A DNA stretch of 64,000 nt from Ashinkailepas kermadecensis (taxonomy: Eukaryota; Arthropoda; Thecostraca; Neolepadidae): assembly GCA_034440615.1 (NCBI GenBank), contig JAOTOM010005111.1:186001-250000 (forward strand), written 5' to 3'. Below, one piece after another: positions 47,791-58,562 of the stretch. Positions within the stretch are counted from its first letter, which is position 1. Every line of letters begins with the position of its first letter. The notes below the pieces were generated by a model. That model was not told where the DNA came from. It saw only the letters and a list, made by a program, of their open reading frames with translations, and did not search any database. Both the position numbers and the translations under genes were made by a program.

Positions 47791-49715
47791 ACAGCACTGG
47801 TGGTCGGCAGTCTCAAACTCGATTTGCACCTGGTGCAGTCTCGAAGTTCTGCTGGCAAAGGGTGGTGGACTCATTGGAGGATCCGAATCCTGGATGTCAG
47901 AGTGGAAAATTACTCTTGGAAAAGCAATGGGATGGTACAAAATCGGAAAAGAAAACAACTGAAATGCTGCATTTTCGAGCCAGAACCTTTGGTGCTTGAA
48001 GATCACTGGGTATACCACAAATTTTGTAAGGTGCCTTCTGATTCCGTTGGACGTTTTGCAGCGTGTTTGCCAGTTTAAGTGTATGAGCAGAAAAATGGAA
48101 GTGGAAAAGTATTGGTGATTTTAAGGGACAGCAGTGATTTTTTTCCCAGTTGGGTGTTTTTTTCCATCAAAATCAGAGAACTCTGGGACACTGTGAGCTC
48201 CAGCCATAACCACGGCTGGGGCGTCTGAAGTTAATCAGACACAGGCGGCGTCAGGGGGCGGACTCGTGCGGACTGTGCTGTACTGAATAGATGCCGGCTT
48301 TCAGTCTAACGCCTAACGGATTAATTCTGACCTTGGACGTCCTCAGTGATCTCGTCTGGCCCAGCGCTTCTGGCGTGAAAACCTGATACATCTCAGTTTC
48401 AGACAAGTTGGCGACCCCAGTTGAGGCCGCGGATATTGGTCCAGGGTCACGAAAAGTCGTGCAGCAAGGCGAACAAAAGCATAGCGTAACAATGTATAAA
48501 TGCAAAAACCTGTTCATTTCCAAAAAGATCGTTGCAGCGGTGCTGTCACATCGCACCACATACTCCAGTCTCCGCTGATGACTACAACATAAAACAAGCC
48601 GAGAGCGCCCTCTCCGAATTACAAAGGGATTCTGATAGCTTTTCCTCTTCCATACACCCAACCAGTCATAGTTTGCCCTTGAGCTGAGCACAAAATGCAG
48701 GGTACAGATGCATGACCAGAACATGAATTGCAAATCATTGCACAAGGTGACCAAACCCATGTGGATTTTTTTATCACAAAAACATATACGCTCCCCTCCA
48801 ATGCTTGACCTTTTCAGTGACGCGACATGCCCTCGGCCCGTGTTTCGGCGCACCTATTTTCCCCCGGAAAACGACTAAATCGTTGTAGTTCACAAATGCA
48901 AGAACGTATCTCACAAACATATGCCTTCCCCTTAAGTTCGACCTGCCATTATTCCGACCTGATTGAAGCCTTTAATACAAAACAGCACAATTATATATTT
49001 CCCGAAGATTACTTTCCTTTTAAAGCAGTGCAAGTGTGCCGTTTTATGCACGACTCGACATCATCCAACTCATCTTACGAAATATTTTATAGAGTTATCT
49101 CCACGCTTATAGGCTTCAGAACGGAAGCCTGCGTTTTTTCCTGAAATAGATTGCGTAAGAGTTCACTCGCATCATGATTCATGATAGAGCAAATTTATCC
49201 CTATCAAACATTACCATACCAAATCACCTGCAGAGCGCCACGTTAGGTAAGGGGCTATAGCGTGCGGTGACACCGGTGAAATTTACCCTACATCGAGAAA
49301 AAATTCCGATTTCCTCAGCTATTATACAAACGAAAGGCTTATTGGGCAGACAAACAAAGGATTAATTTTCTCATTTGTATGACTTCACATGCCAAAAATA
49401 ATAGGAACATTCGGGCTATCACCAACACTATTTAACACTATTATTATTATTTAACACTTACCCAGTCACGTCCTAGGAGTCGTATTTCAGTCTAGCAATC
49501 TAGAACTGCGTGCCTATCACCTTCCCGTCGCATTGAACTACACTGAGTGAACAATGCAAACTCTGGTCTGATGCTCGATTGAATGCTGGTGCCCACAGCG
49601 CCATACCAAGCATCGTGGTTCGCACTGAAACGTGACATTTATTCCACCACTCGTCATCTCCAGTGCCATACACTTGGTTGTTTGCTAGCTTTACGAGTAG
49701 ACTATTTTCGCCACA
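47791..49715. other. Unassigned; longest frame 48853-48251 (-)
   Basis: A 200-codon minus frame has no recognisable domain and ordinary composition; I do not call it a gene. Confidence 0.35.
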
Positions 49716-49830
49716 TGACATTCACAATCTCCGATACTGATTGGTCGCGGACGAAGAGCGGCGACAGGTGGGATTTGAACCCACAACCTTTCGGTTGGAA
49801 GACGAGCATTCCACTGTTGGTCTACTCACC
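49716..49830 (-). mobile_element. tRNA-derived SINE, family A, divergent partial copy
   Basis: Shares the GATTGGTCGCGG body and the head with a B-box GGTTCAAATCC, but the anticodon region and 5' end differ, and the tail is missing. Confidence 0.7.
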
Positions 49831-50375
49831 CTCTTCAAAAGTATATATGCGCAGAACATCAATATGCACCGCGCCACATGATCGACATCAGTGCCGTCCA
49901 TTTGTACTAACATCAATAACCCCCAATCTTCAATCAACTAAAGGAAATCTGTACAGTCTGAGCAAACGCGCAACCTGGATGGCCTCAAACCCGACCGTCG
50001 TCTGCTTAAAATTAACTTGGCACTAAAATTGAGATGTAGATGAGACCAGAATGTTGGTCACCCCTGCACCCATGCAACTGGCAGGTCCAAATGCGCAAGT
50101 CCGCTTCACAAGTCACCACACAACGATAACGGAACGCACTCCGTAAATCCACGAGCACGTGTTCCGGTCGTCCGCTGCGCTGCAACAAACCAACAGGCAG
50201 GATAATGCATGCAACGTGCGTCAAATACTACACGGAACGTGTGTGGCGCGCGTCGGCGGCGACGTCAGTCGGGTCGTCCCGCGTTGGCCGGGCAGGGCGT
50301 GCCGCTACGGCACACCTCGACTGGCGTCAACGTGCTGGCGGGGCTGGCCGACACGCCGCTGAGATCTGGCGCAGA

Positions 50376-51370
50376 CTACAGCCGCAGCCGGCACGGCACG
50401 GCACAGACTACAGCCGCAGCCGGCACGGCACGGCACAGACTACAGCCGCAGCCGGTACGGCACGGCACAGACTACAGCCGCAGCCGGCACGGCACGGCAC
50501 AGACTACAGCCGCAGCCGACACGGCACGGCACGGCACAGACTACAGCCGCAGCCGGCACGGCACGGCACAGACTGCAGCCGCAGCCGGCACGGCACGGCA
50601 CGGCACGGCACGGCACAGACTACAGCCGCAGCCGGCACGGCACGGCACAGACTACAGCCGCAGGGCGGCACGGCACAGACTGCAGCCGCAGCCGGCACGG
50701 CACGGCACAGACTGCAGCCGCAGCCGGCACGGCACGGCACAGACTACAGCCGCAGCCGGCACGGCACGGCACAGACTGCAGCCGCAGCCGGCACGGCACG
50801 GCACGGCACGGCACGGCACAGACTACAGCCGCAGCCGGCACGGCACGGCACAGACTGCAGCCGCAGCCGGCACGGCACGGCACGGCACGGCACGGCACAG
50901 ACTACAGCCGCAGCCGGCACGGCACGGCACAGACTACAGCCGCAGCCGGCACGGCACGGCACAGACTGCAGCCGCAGCCGGCACGGCACGGCACAGACTA
51001 CAGCCGCAGCCGGCACGGCACGGCACAGACTGCAGCCGCAGCCGGCACGGCACGGCACGGCACAGACTACAGCCGCAGCCGGCACGGCACGGCACAGACT
51101 GCAGCCGCAGCCGGCACGGCACGGCACAGACTGCAGCCGCAGCCGGCACGGCACGGCACAGACTACAGCCGCAGCCGGCACGGCACGGCACAGACTACAG
51201 CCGCAGCCGGCACGGCACGGCACTGCAGCCGCAGCCGGCACGGCACGGCACGGCACAGACTACAGCCGCAGCCGGCACGGCACGGCACAGACTACAGCCG
51301 CAGCCGGCACGGCACGGCACAGACTACAGCCGCAGCCGGCACGGCACGGCACAGACTGCAGCCGCAGCCG
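50376..51370 (+). repeat. 32-bp GC-rich minisatellite 3' of the monooxygenase gene
   Basis: About 30 units of ACAGACTACAGCCGCAGCC plus GGCACGGCACGGC, with a C/T-type split (ACTACAG or ACTGCAG) and extra 5-bp GGCAC insertions in some units. It begins about 245 bases beyond the stop codon. Confidence 0.96.
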
Positions 51371-51616
51371 AGCTTCACCGACACGGACGTGACGTGTCGT
51401 GCCGTGCGGCGCCTCGTCACGTCACGCCACCAGTGCACGTGGCGGTCAGCGCTCAGGATCGGACGGATCGCACGCGGGGTCTGCGCCTCGGTCGGCCATA
51501 GTGTTCAGCTGCGACCGCGAGATGACCGCATTGGCAGGACGCGACACGGAGCGTGTGCCAGTCTGCGTCAGTGGGTGGCGCCACAGCAGCGGCCACAGCA
51601 GTCGTCACGGCAGCTG

Positions 51617-53905
51617 TCACAGCAGCGGCCGCCGCCAGTGAAGCGTCCACAGCGTCAGGCCGTGAACGACGGCCAGCAGACCCAGCGACGCCGTGCTCCG
51701 CTCGCCGGCCGAACTGTCGCCCTGCGCGTGGCCGGCGGCCGTGCTGCCGCGCGCCGTCGGCTGCCCCGGCTGCCCGCGGTGCTCGGCTGCCCCGGCGTCA
51801 GAGTCGGCGGCGGCGGCGGGAGTGGCGTCGCCTCCGTCTCCGTCTCCGTCTCCAGAGCCGTCCGCGACCGGCGGCGGCAGCGGCGGCGGCCGGGCGCACG
51901 GGTCGGCCGGCGGCGGCGAGCGCCACGCGACGCCAGGCAGCGTCTGGCGCGCGCTGGTGCGGATCCGGCCGTCGCGCGTCACGCACTTGGGCCGGTAGTA
52001 GTCGGTGACGGCGCGCTGCAGCCGGTCGACGCCGGCCGCGTCCCACCGGTAGCGCAGCAGGAACTGGAACAGCGTGCTCATCTGGCTCGGCTGGATCACC
52101 AGGATGTCCTTGAGGATGAGGAACGGGTCCTGCAGCTGTTCGGGCAGGTCCTGCATGCCGAGCGCCTCCAGCGCGCTGATGTTGTCCGCCTGCAGCTCGC
52201 GCATGATGCGCTGGTCGTGCAGCGCCACCCGGTACAGGTGGCGGTCCGTCTCGTCGGCGTCAGTGTCGCCGCCGTCGAGCGGCGCCGACAGGTCCCACTC
52301 GACGCGCGCGAAGCTCTCCAGGTTGTTGATGACGCGCTGGATCATGTCGCCGGCGCGCCGCACCGGCAGCTCCATGCCGTACGCGTTGGCCGCCTCGATT
52401 CCCAGCTGCTGCATGGTGTGGCCCATGTCGGGCGAGCTCCAGCAGATGGTGAGCGGCACGCGCGGGTAGTAGCTGACGAACGCCAGGCACATCTCGTTCT
52501 CGGCGCTCAGGCCGCCGAACGTGACGTTGGTGCGGTGGCGCGTGTCGTACACGCACTCGACCAGCAGCTGGTCGCCGGGCCGCACCAGCACCTGATCGGC
52601 CAGCACGCGCGTCTGCTGGTAGTTGAACGCGTAGGCCGTCTCCTCGGCGACCGCCGGCAGCTCGACGCCGTCGGCGGCGATGTGGCGCAGCCGCATGCGC
52701 ACGCCGGCCAGGTGGGCGTGCAGAAGCACCGAGTAGACGCGCACGCCGCCGGCCGGCAGCCACTGGCGCGTGCAGCTGCTGTGGCACAGCCCGGTCACCA
52801 CGTACTGCCGCTGGCCGGGCGGCACCATCTGCGTGACGGCGATGTCGTGGCCGACGTTGAGCAGGCCCGCCTCGTTGGCGCGCAGCCGTTCCGTGTAGTA
52901 GAGCCGCACGCCCGAGCCATCCACCACGCCCGGCTGCACGGCCGGGTTGTCGTAGTGGATCTCGGCCATCACGTACGTGGCGCCGCCGTACTCCTCGCGC
53001 AGCGGGATGCCGACGTTGTCGGGCAGCCGCTCGCCGCTGCCGCCCACCGCCCACACGGCCAGGATGTGGCCGCAGCGGCCCCAGTCGACCGGCATGTTCT
53101 GGCTGTAGCAGCGCGCGCCGCGCGCGCCGCTCACGTAGCGCTCGAACGCGTCGCGCCGCCACGCGGGCACCGTGCACTCGTACACGATCACGTGGTGTAC
53201 GAACGGCCGGCTGCCCGGCTGGATGAGGCCCTCGAAGCCGATGAAGTGCACCTTGCGCGGGAAGGCGGGCAGCTTGGTGATGCGGCAGTAGTAGAGCGTG
53301 CGCGTGTCGTCGGGTAGCCGGACGGCCGGCGCCAGCACGTCCAGGTAGGGCGTGCCGGCCGGAAACTGCACGCCAGACGGCCGGTGCAGGTTGAGCAGGC
53401 GCGTGCCGCGCCGCAGGCCGTGGTAGTGCAGCCAGTCGTCATCGCCGGGCGCCGCCGCGTCGCCGTACGCCCAGATGAGCGTGACGGCCGAGTCGGCAGT
53501 CAGGCGCACGTCGTCGGCGTCGCACGAGTCGCGCCGCTCGAACAGCACGTCCGTGTGCGTGCCGTTGCGGCGCGCGTGCAGCAGGCGCACGTTCTGCTGC
53601 GCGTCGCGCAGCGGGCGCGCGTCGCCGAGCGCGTGCATGTCCCACAGCGAGAGCGTGCCGTCGGCGTCGGTGGCGACGGCGGCGATGTCGGCGCCGCGCA
53701 TGCCGCCGCCCGGCGACACGCCGAGCGCCACGTAGCCGAGCGTGGCCACCTGCAGCCGGAACAGGACGCCGCCGTCGGTCGGCCGCCAGTGCAGGTGCAC
53801 GTGGCCGTCCGTGTCGAGCACGACATGGTGCGGCAACTCGGCCGGCTGGGTCGGCTCGGCCGCCCCCGCCGCCGCCACCGTCGCGATCGCCAGCAGGGCC
53901 AGCAT
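51617..53905 (-). CDS. DOMON and copper type II monooxygenase, DBH/MOXD1 family
   Basis: A single uninterrupted frame of 762 residues. I chose the ATG at 53905 because a signal peptide (MLALLAIATVAAAG) follows it; the frame stays open 92 codons further upstream. Order: DOMON domain (about 25-150), then both copper-binding monooxygenase domains. Likely CuH ligands are His237, His238 and His317 (in EIHYDNP); likely CuM ligands are His396 and His398 (HAHLAG) and Met472 (NEMC). The spacing from His317 onward closely matches that of dopamine beta-hydroxylase, and His238-His317 is about 9 residues longer. A hydrophobic C-terminus (about 738-757) suggests membrane attachment. Enzymes of this family hydroxylate a substrate carbon with O2, copper and ascorbate in the secretory pathway; the substrate here is unknown. 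HYDNP and the C-terminal anchor favour MOXD1-like over tyramine beta-hydroxylase. GC is very high. Confidence 0.93.
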   Translation of the reverse strand: MLALLAIATVAAAGAAEPTQPAELPHHVVLDTDGHVHLHWRPTDGGVLFRLQVATLGYVALGVSPGGGMRGADIAAVATDADGTLSLWDMHALGDARPLRDAQQNVRLLHARRNGTHTDVLFERRDSCDADDVRLTADSAVTLIWAYGDAAAPGDDDWLHYHGLRRGTRLLNLHRPSGVQFPAGTPYLDVLAPAVRLPDDTRTLYYCRITKLPAFPRKVHFIGFEGLIQPGSRPFVHHVIVYECTVPAWRRDAFERYVSGARGARCYSQNMPVDWGRCGHILAVWAVGGSGERLPDNVGIPLREEYGGATYVMAEIHYDNPAVQPGVVDGSGVRLYYTERLRANEAGLLNVGHDIAVTQMVPPGQRQYVVTGLCHSSCTRQWLPAGGVRVYSVLLHAHLAGVRMRLRHIAADGVELPAVAEETAYAFNYQQTRVLADQVLVRPGDQLLVECVYDTRHRTNVTFGGLSAENEMCLAFVSYYPRVPLTICWSSPDMGHTMQQLGIEAANAYGMELPVRRAGDMIQRVINNLESFARVEWDLSAPLDGGDTDADETDRHLYRVALHDQRIMRELQADNISALEALGMQDLPEQLQDPFLILKDILVIQPSQMSTLFQFLLRYRWDAAGVDRLQRAVTDYYRPKCVTRDGRIRTSARQTLPGVAWRSPPPADPCARPPPLPPPVADGSGDGDGDGGDATPAAAADSDAGAAEHRGQPGQPTARGSTAAGHAQGDSSAGERSTASLGLLAVVHGLTLWTLHWRRPLL

Positions 53906-54460
53906 GGCCGGTGCCGCGCGCTCGCCGCCGCCGACTGACGTCGGTCGCACACCGCACCCGCTCACGTCAGCTCGGCCGGCGCCGCGGGGCGCGCATGCTG
54001 CAGCCTCCGCGCCGAGACAATACGAGACGGAGAGCGCTCTCACGGTGCCGGCCGCCGCCAGCCTTGGACCCGCCCGCGCCTCCGCCGCCGCCAGCGCCCG
54101 GCCATGCTTGGCTCCGCCCCTGCCCGCAGGCGAAGAATGCTGGTCGGGGCGGCGGGAGGAGGCCGACTCGACCGTCGGCACTCAGTGCAGCGCAATGTCG
54201 CAATCGGCATTCAGTGCATCGGCCCAGGTGGCGTCTGTCTGCGGTGCCGTGTGCTCATGGGTGCGCTGTGTGCGCTCCTTCGTCATTGCTGACTGCCCCT
54301 CGCCGGCACCTGCATTCCGAATCAAATAACCCGCTGTGAGATACCGCGCGACCGCAGGGAATCGTTTTGTGGGTTCACCTTTGACCACCTTCTTTAAACC
54401 TGGAATTTACGATGCGATTTCATTGGAGGATGCCAGAGTCGCCGCCCCTCACTGCGGCCA
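53906..54460 (-). promoter_or_regulatory. GC-rich upstream region of the monooxygenase gene
   Basis: The 500 bases 5' of the chosen ATG are GC- and CpG-rich with a GGGGCGGAGC GC-box-like word on minus near 54110. A CpG-island promoter is plausible; no TATA box placed. The open frame to 54181 leaves room for a longer N-terminus. Confidence 0.35.
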
Positions 54461-54909
54461 AGCCGTTAGCAATAAAGGTTTAGTTGGATGTGCGCCAATG
54501 CGTATCCTTTAATTAACGAGAGTGCGCGAGGCAGGACTCTTGTAGAGCACGGAACATTGAGACTGGGGGATGGAATGGATCTATCGCACGGACAGATCAA
54601 CATTTTTTTTTGTGCGCGAGGATAAACAATATTAGGAGGAAAATTGGTTAATTGGAAAATAAATAATAAATAAATAATAAATAAATTGGAAAATAAAAAC
54701 ATTGGGAATTGACTCCTTACAGGCACCATGACGACATCCGAAATGGTTGGGCGTGGGAGCTTTGGTAAAACAATGGAGAGACCACAGGTCCCAAATGACT
54801 CAGGAATCTCAACTATACCGTGTCGCAATGGAGTAAAAAATGGACCGGTGCCGAATTGGCGCTTTTTCCACTCGCAATATGCCCGATGCAATATTTTATA
54901 GATGTAGGT

Positions 54910-55069
54910 TGTTGGTTATTGGTTTTACGACACGTCGACCGTTGAGTCATATAGCGTCGCCAATCTCTCACGCCGATTGGTCGCGGGCGAAGGGTAGCGA
55001 CAGGTGAGATTCGAGCCCACAATCTTTCGATTGTGAGACGAGCATCTTACCCCTAGACCACTCGTCCCC
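54910..55069 (-). mobile_element. tRNA-derived SINE, family A, copy 2
   Basis: Nearly identical to copy 1. Perfect 13-bp duplication TATAGATGTAGGT at 54897-54909 and 55070-55082. Confidence 0.92.
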
Positions 55070-55082
55070 TATAGATGTAGGT

Positions 55083-55660
55083 GGTGATGAATCTAGCTTG
55101 CATGAGGCCCAACCACCACCTGCTGCGCTATAATTCCGCCGATGCTATGTGAAACGGGACTGGACGGGACGGTGACAGACAGGGAGGGTGCTGAACAATG
55201 AGATGGCTGGAGGGCAGGATAGCCGGGATAATGGTCGGGTCAGGCTGGGCGGAACAATGACGGTCCACGCATGGGTAAATAAGGCAATTGCCAGCCCCAC
55301 CCTCTCAACCACCCGCCGGCTTCTTTTGTATACAAATTCGCGCGAAACAACGATATCCCGGAAAATCTAGGATTGTTTTCTCAAGAAAATGTTGGCTTAA
55401 AACGATCACACTGCCGTGATGCATCCAAATGCGAGTACCGACATGGTTGGGACGGGACGGGATAAGCGAGATGGAATGGGACGGAAAAGGCAAAGGCCGA
55501 CTTTTGCCAACATGTTGCACTAAAATGGCATTTAGAAAATATAAGTATATTTTCTGCGATAAATGTTGCCTTAAATAGACTCGACGCATGTCAGCTGTCT
55601 AAATCTGATGAGTTTTTCTTAATATACCCACCTATGTTTTTAATTGGTCCCAGTAAGCCA
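55083..55660. other. Intergenic, nothing recognised
   Basis: Several GGGACGGGACGG-type words near 55160 and 55450 are the only pattern. Confidence 0.4.
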
Positions 55661-55666
55661 GGATTG

Positions 55667-55850
55667 TTTATTCATCTCCCCTGTCCTGCAAGACAGAGGT
55701 CGAGTAGCTTCAAGGGCCTTGCATTTAGCTCCCAGCAGCGGCCCGATAATGCTGGCGACGAGTTACCGGGACGGCCGTGTCAGTGTATTGACGGTACGTT
55801 AAAAACTCGGCCAAAATTATGCCGTTGAAGTGGAATTCACGGATCGGGCG
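55667..55850 (+). mobile_element. SINE family D, copy 2 (head truncated)
   Basis: It matches the family D body over about 180 bases, including CTCCCCTGTCCTG, GCATTTAGCTC, GGCGACGAGTTAC-type and GACGGTACGTT words, but has no A-box. Confidence 0.72.
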
Positions 55851-56040
55851 ACCGGGCCAGGGTGTACACAACAAGTCCTGTTTAGCAATAGGATCCAGGT
55901 CCATGAAGACACTTGAGCAAGAATTCGGACATTCATTTTGGTAAAAATGCAATGTCAAGCGGCCGGACCAAGCTTTACTGGCAACACGAAACTGCATGCA
56001 GTATCCACACTGATGCAACATCGTAGCTATCAGAGCATAG

Positions 56041-56385
56041 GACCCAGCGTCGGTAGCTCAGTGGCTAAGCTGAGCGTCTAGCACGCCAGAGGTACGGGGT
56101 TCCATTCCCCGCGATACCCACCCGCCCTTCCTGCCAGGTTGGTTGGTTATTGGTTTTACGACACGTCGACCGTTGAGTCATGTAGCGTCGCCAATCTCTC
56201 ACGCCGATTGGTCGCGGGCGAAGAGTAGCGACAGGTGAGACTCGAACCCACAACCTTTCGATTGTGAGACGAGCATCTTACCCCTAGACCACTCGTCCCC
56301 CCCCCCCCCTTCCTGCCAGGGTGAGAGGCAGGCGACGCCGTACGGCCTCACCTGCTGTGTGTCGTAAGGTCACAATCAAATCCAA
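56041..56385 (+). mobile_element. tRNA-derived SINE, family B, interrupted by a family A SINE
   Basis: Head with GTAGCTCAGTGG (A-box) and GGGGTTCCATTCCCC (B-box), resembling a tRNA-Ala head with altered anticodon arm. It resumes at 56321 and ends in CAATCAAATCCAA. The outer duplication TCAGAGCATAG (56030-56040) and TCATAGCATAG (56386-56396) matches at 10 of 11. Confidence 0.75.
56139..56306 (-). mobile_element. tRNA-derived SINE, family A, copy 3 (nested)
   Basis: Nearly identical to copies 1 and 2, with a C-run at its head end. Perfect 14-bp duplication CCCTTCCTGCCAGG at 56125-56138 and 56307-56320. It lies inside another SINE (family B). Confidence 0.92.
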
Positions 56386-56396
56386 TCATAGCATAG

Positions 56397-58562
56397 CTGC
56401 CCGTGAGCACCCTTGTTCCCGTAACGGATATCAATTACCCTCAGCTCAGAGTTCCTCAATTGTTTTCGTGCGAACGGCCGCAAAGACCGGTGACGTCGGT
56501 ACACGAATAACGCCCACCGCACGGTGTGACATCTCCGCATCAGACATGATCCAGACGAGGTTTTTCTCCGTCTCTGGGAACGAGACAGCAGACCGTAAGC
56601 CAACAGCCCACCGCCCGGTGATCGTGCACTGACACGCCATCACCGAGAGGGCGGAGGGGGGGCGTCCTTGCCTGATGGCGCCGCGGATCGGCACCGCCGG
56701 CGGCGGCGGTGGGATCGCGACATCTGTCGTCGCCGTCACGATGCAGCCGCCCACCGACCCGGGGCGCGTCCGACGGGATGACGCAATTAGCGTTCAGACG
56801 CGGAGCCAGCCCGCCGGCTTGGGGGGAAATAGAAGAACTGCCGTTGTCGAAACCCAATCAGATTTGCATATCTTGGAACCAGAGTTTCAACTTCAAACGG
56901 TATTTTCCGCATAAAATGTTTGTGGCTTTCCCGCAAATCGTGGATAGAGCAATTTTTCTCCAAATCACACGTTGATGGCATGTGTACGTGGGCCCCTGGA
57001 CCCGCCCCTGCTGGAGGCCGAGATCGGCGTTCAGAATCAACGGGCGAGCCGAGCAAGGCCACAGTGACAGGATAAGCACAGGGTATTACAGGAGAAACGT
57101 GATCAAACTCCCGGATGGAGCCTGCTGGTGCGCTTTCACTCAGGCACGATTTTACTTTAATGCCGGAAAGAGAAGATCTATCTCTACGCTATCTCTGCCG
57201 CTCGAGAAGACATCTCGCCAACCGTTCGTGCTGACCGCATCGCAGCAGCCATTGGAACCACCCCGCGCACATTGCAGTGATTTAAAGCTGATGCACAACT
57301 GCATGCATCTGACGAAAACCCGCGCACTACACAGTCGTTCGCCACACATTGAGATTCAAGCTGGCGATGAGCAATTAGCACCGCGAGTGCTTCATGTGCT
57401 ATATGCATCGATCGGCGTGTTGAAGTAGCAGCGAGACGGGCAGGCAGATCGCGTGGCTGTGTTGCGAAAGCGACCTACACAGCAAGATAGGGTTGAACTT
57501 CAGATGACCACCCCCGCCCACTCCCACTACTACCTCTCAGCTCCACGACACATTCGGCCACGGCGTTTTACGATGATTGATGATGATTTTACGATGATAT
57601 TACGATACGATGAATCATCGTAACGACGGGAGGCGACTCTACTTTCCACGTGTCACACATGGGCGTTTATAACTACACCTGTGAACTTTGCACGAAAAGA
57701 TCCTCAGCAGATCCTTTAGCTTTACTGAGTGGTGGCAATCGCCATCGCCGGCAAGAAAACGACAGTGGTTATTCGTCATCGCGTAGTAAAATTCCTGTTA
57801 ACAAGCCACCGGGCGGGAACAAGACGTCACCTCATAGCACAACTTGCGTCAGTGAAATATATTCCACGAGAATAAACACAGACGGTAGAAACAGGCGCCA
57901 ACGACGTTTCACCTTCCCTCTCAAATCGAGCGTTCAGTCCGGCGCGGTGTAAAACAGCACACATATCGACTCAGCTTCGATGCCACTGATCTGCACCGAA
58001 CAACAACGAACCATCCGCATCATATGGGGGTTCGGAGCAGGCCACATCTCAAGTCGCTTGTTTACAGTCAAAGCCATCGGGTGAGTGGTAAACCACGATC
58101 ATTTTAGGATGCGAAAGAACTCCGATCTTCGCATAGCTCCGCCCACTCTTCACCATTCACAAAATCGCATCGGCCGGCGCCCGGATATCCGGAACTGGGC
58201 GTTCTCCACAACAGTAGCGCAGCGACCGAGGTCGCGACGCAGTTCAATCACAGATCAGCGGCGTACCTGAATGAACTTTGAGCGCCACGTAGAGCGGGAA
58301 ATATTACCTTAGATATAGTACAGGAGCTGGGAAGTTCCATGGAGAGAAAATGCCAATTTGCGAAGGTAGAAACGCTGGATGAATACACAAGTCTGGCTCC
58401 CAGTGCAATGTTCGCGCATTATTGTACCATGGCGCACCGACTGCCTTAGTTTGATTGTGCTACTGTGTTTTGTAACAAGCTGGAGTGGAAATAATCCGCA
58501 ATAGTGACACGCGAGTTCAAGATTATTGCAAACTGGTTGTCAGTGTTCGAGATTCACACACG
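56397..58562. other. Unassigned stretch
   Basis: A MITE-like end (CTGGACCCGCCCCTGC) near 57000 and a GATGAT/ACGATG-rich tract at 57560-57625. The frame 57650-57952 (+) is ordinary and unrecognised. Confidence 0.35.

Noticed and set aside
48251..48853. 200-codon minus frame as a gene
   Set aside because: No domain, signal or splice support. A GGCGACCCCAG word hinted at an LTR primer-binding region but no LTR could be paired.
50205..51501. Two long + frames (395 and 430 codons) over the 32-bp array
   Set aside because: Pure repeat translation (RHGTDYSRS-type) in more than one frame; no unique sequence or start context.
51389..53317. 642-codon open frame on +
   Set aside because: Antisense shadow of the monooxygenase exon; Val/Arg/His/Ala-rich composition follows from the GC-rich opposite strand.
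56045..56120. tRNA-Ala-like gene
   Set aside because: The anticodon arm is short and badly paired, and the sequence continues into a SINE tail; kept as SINE family B.
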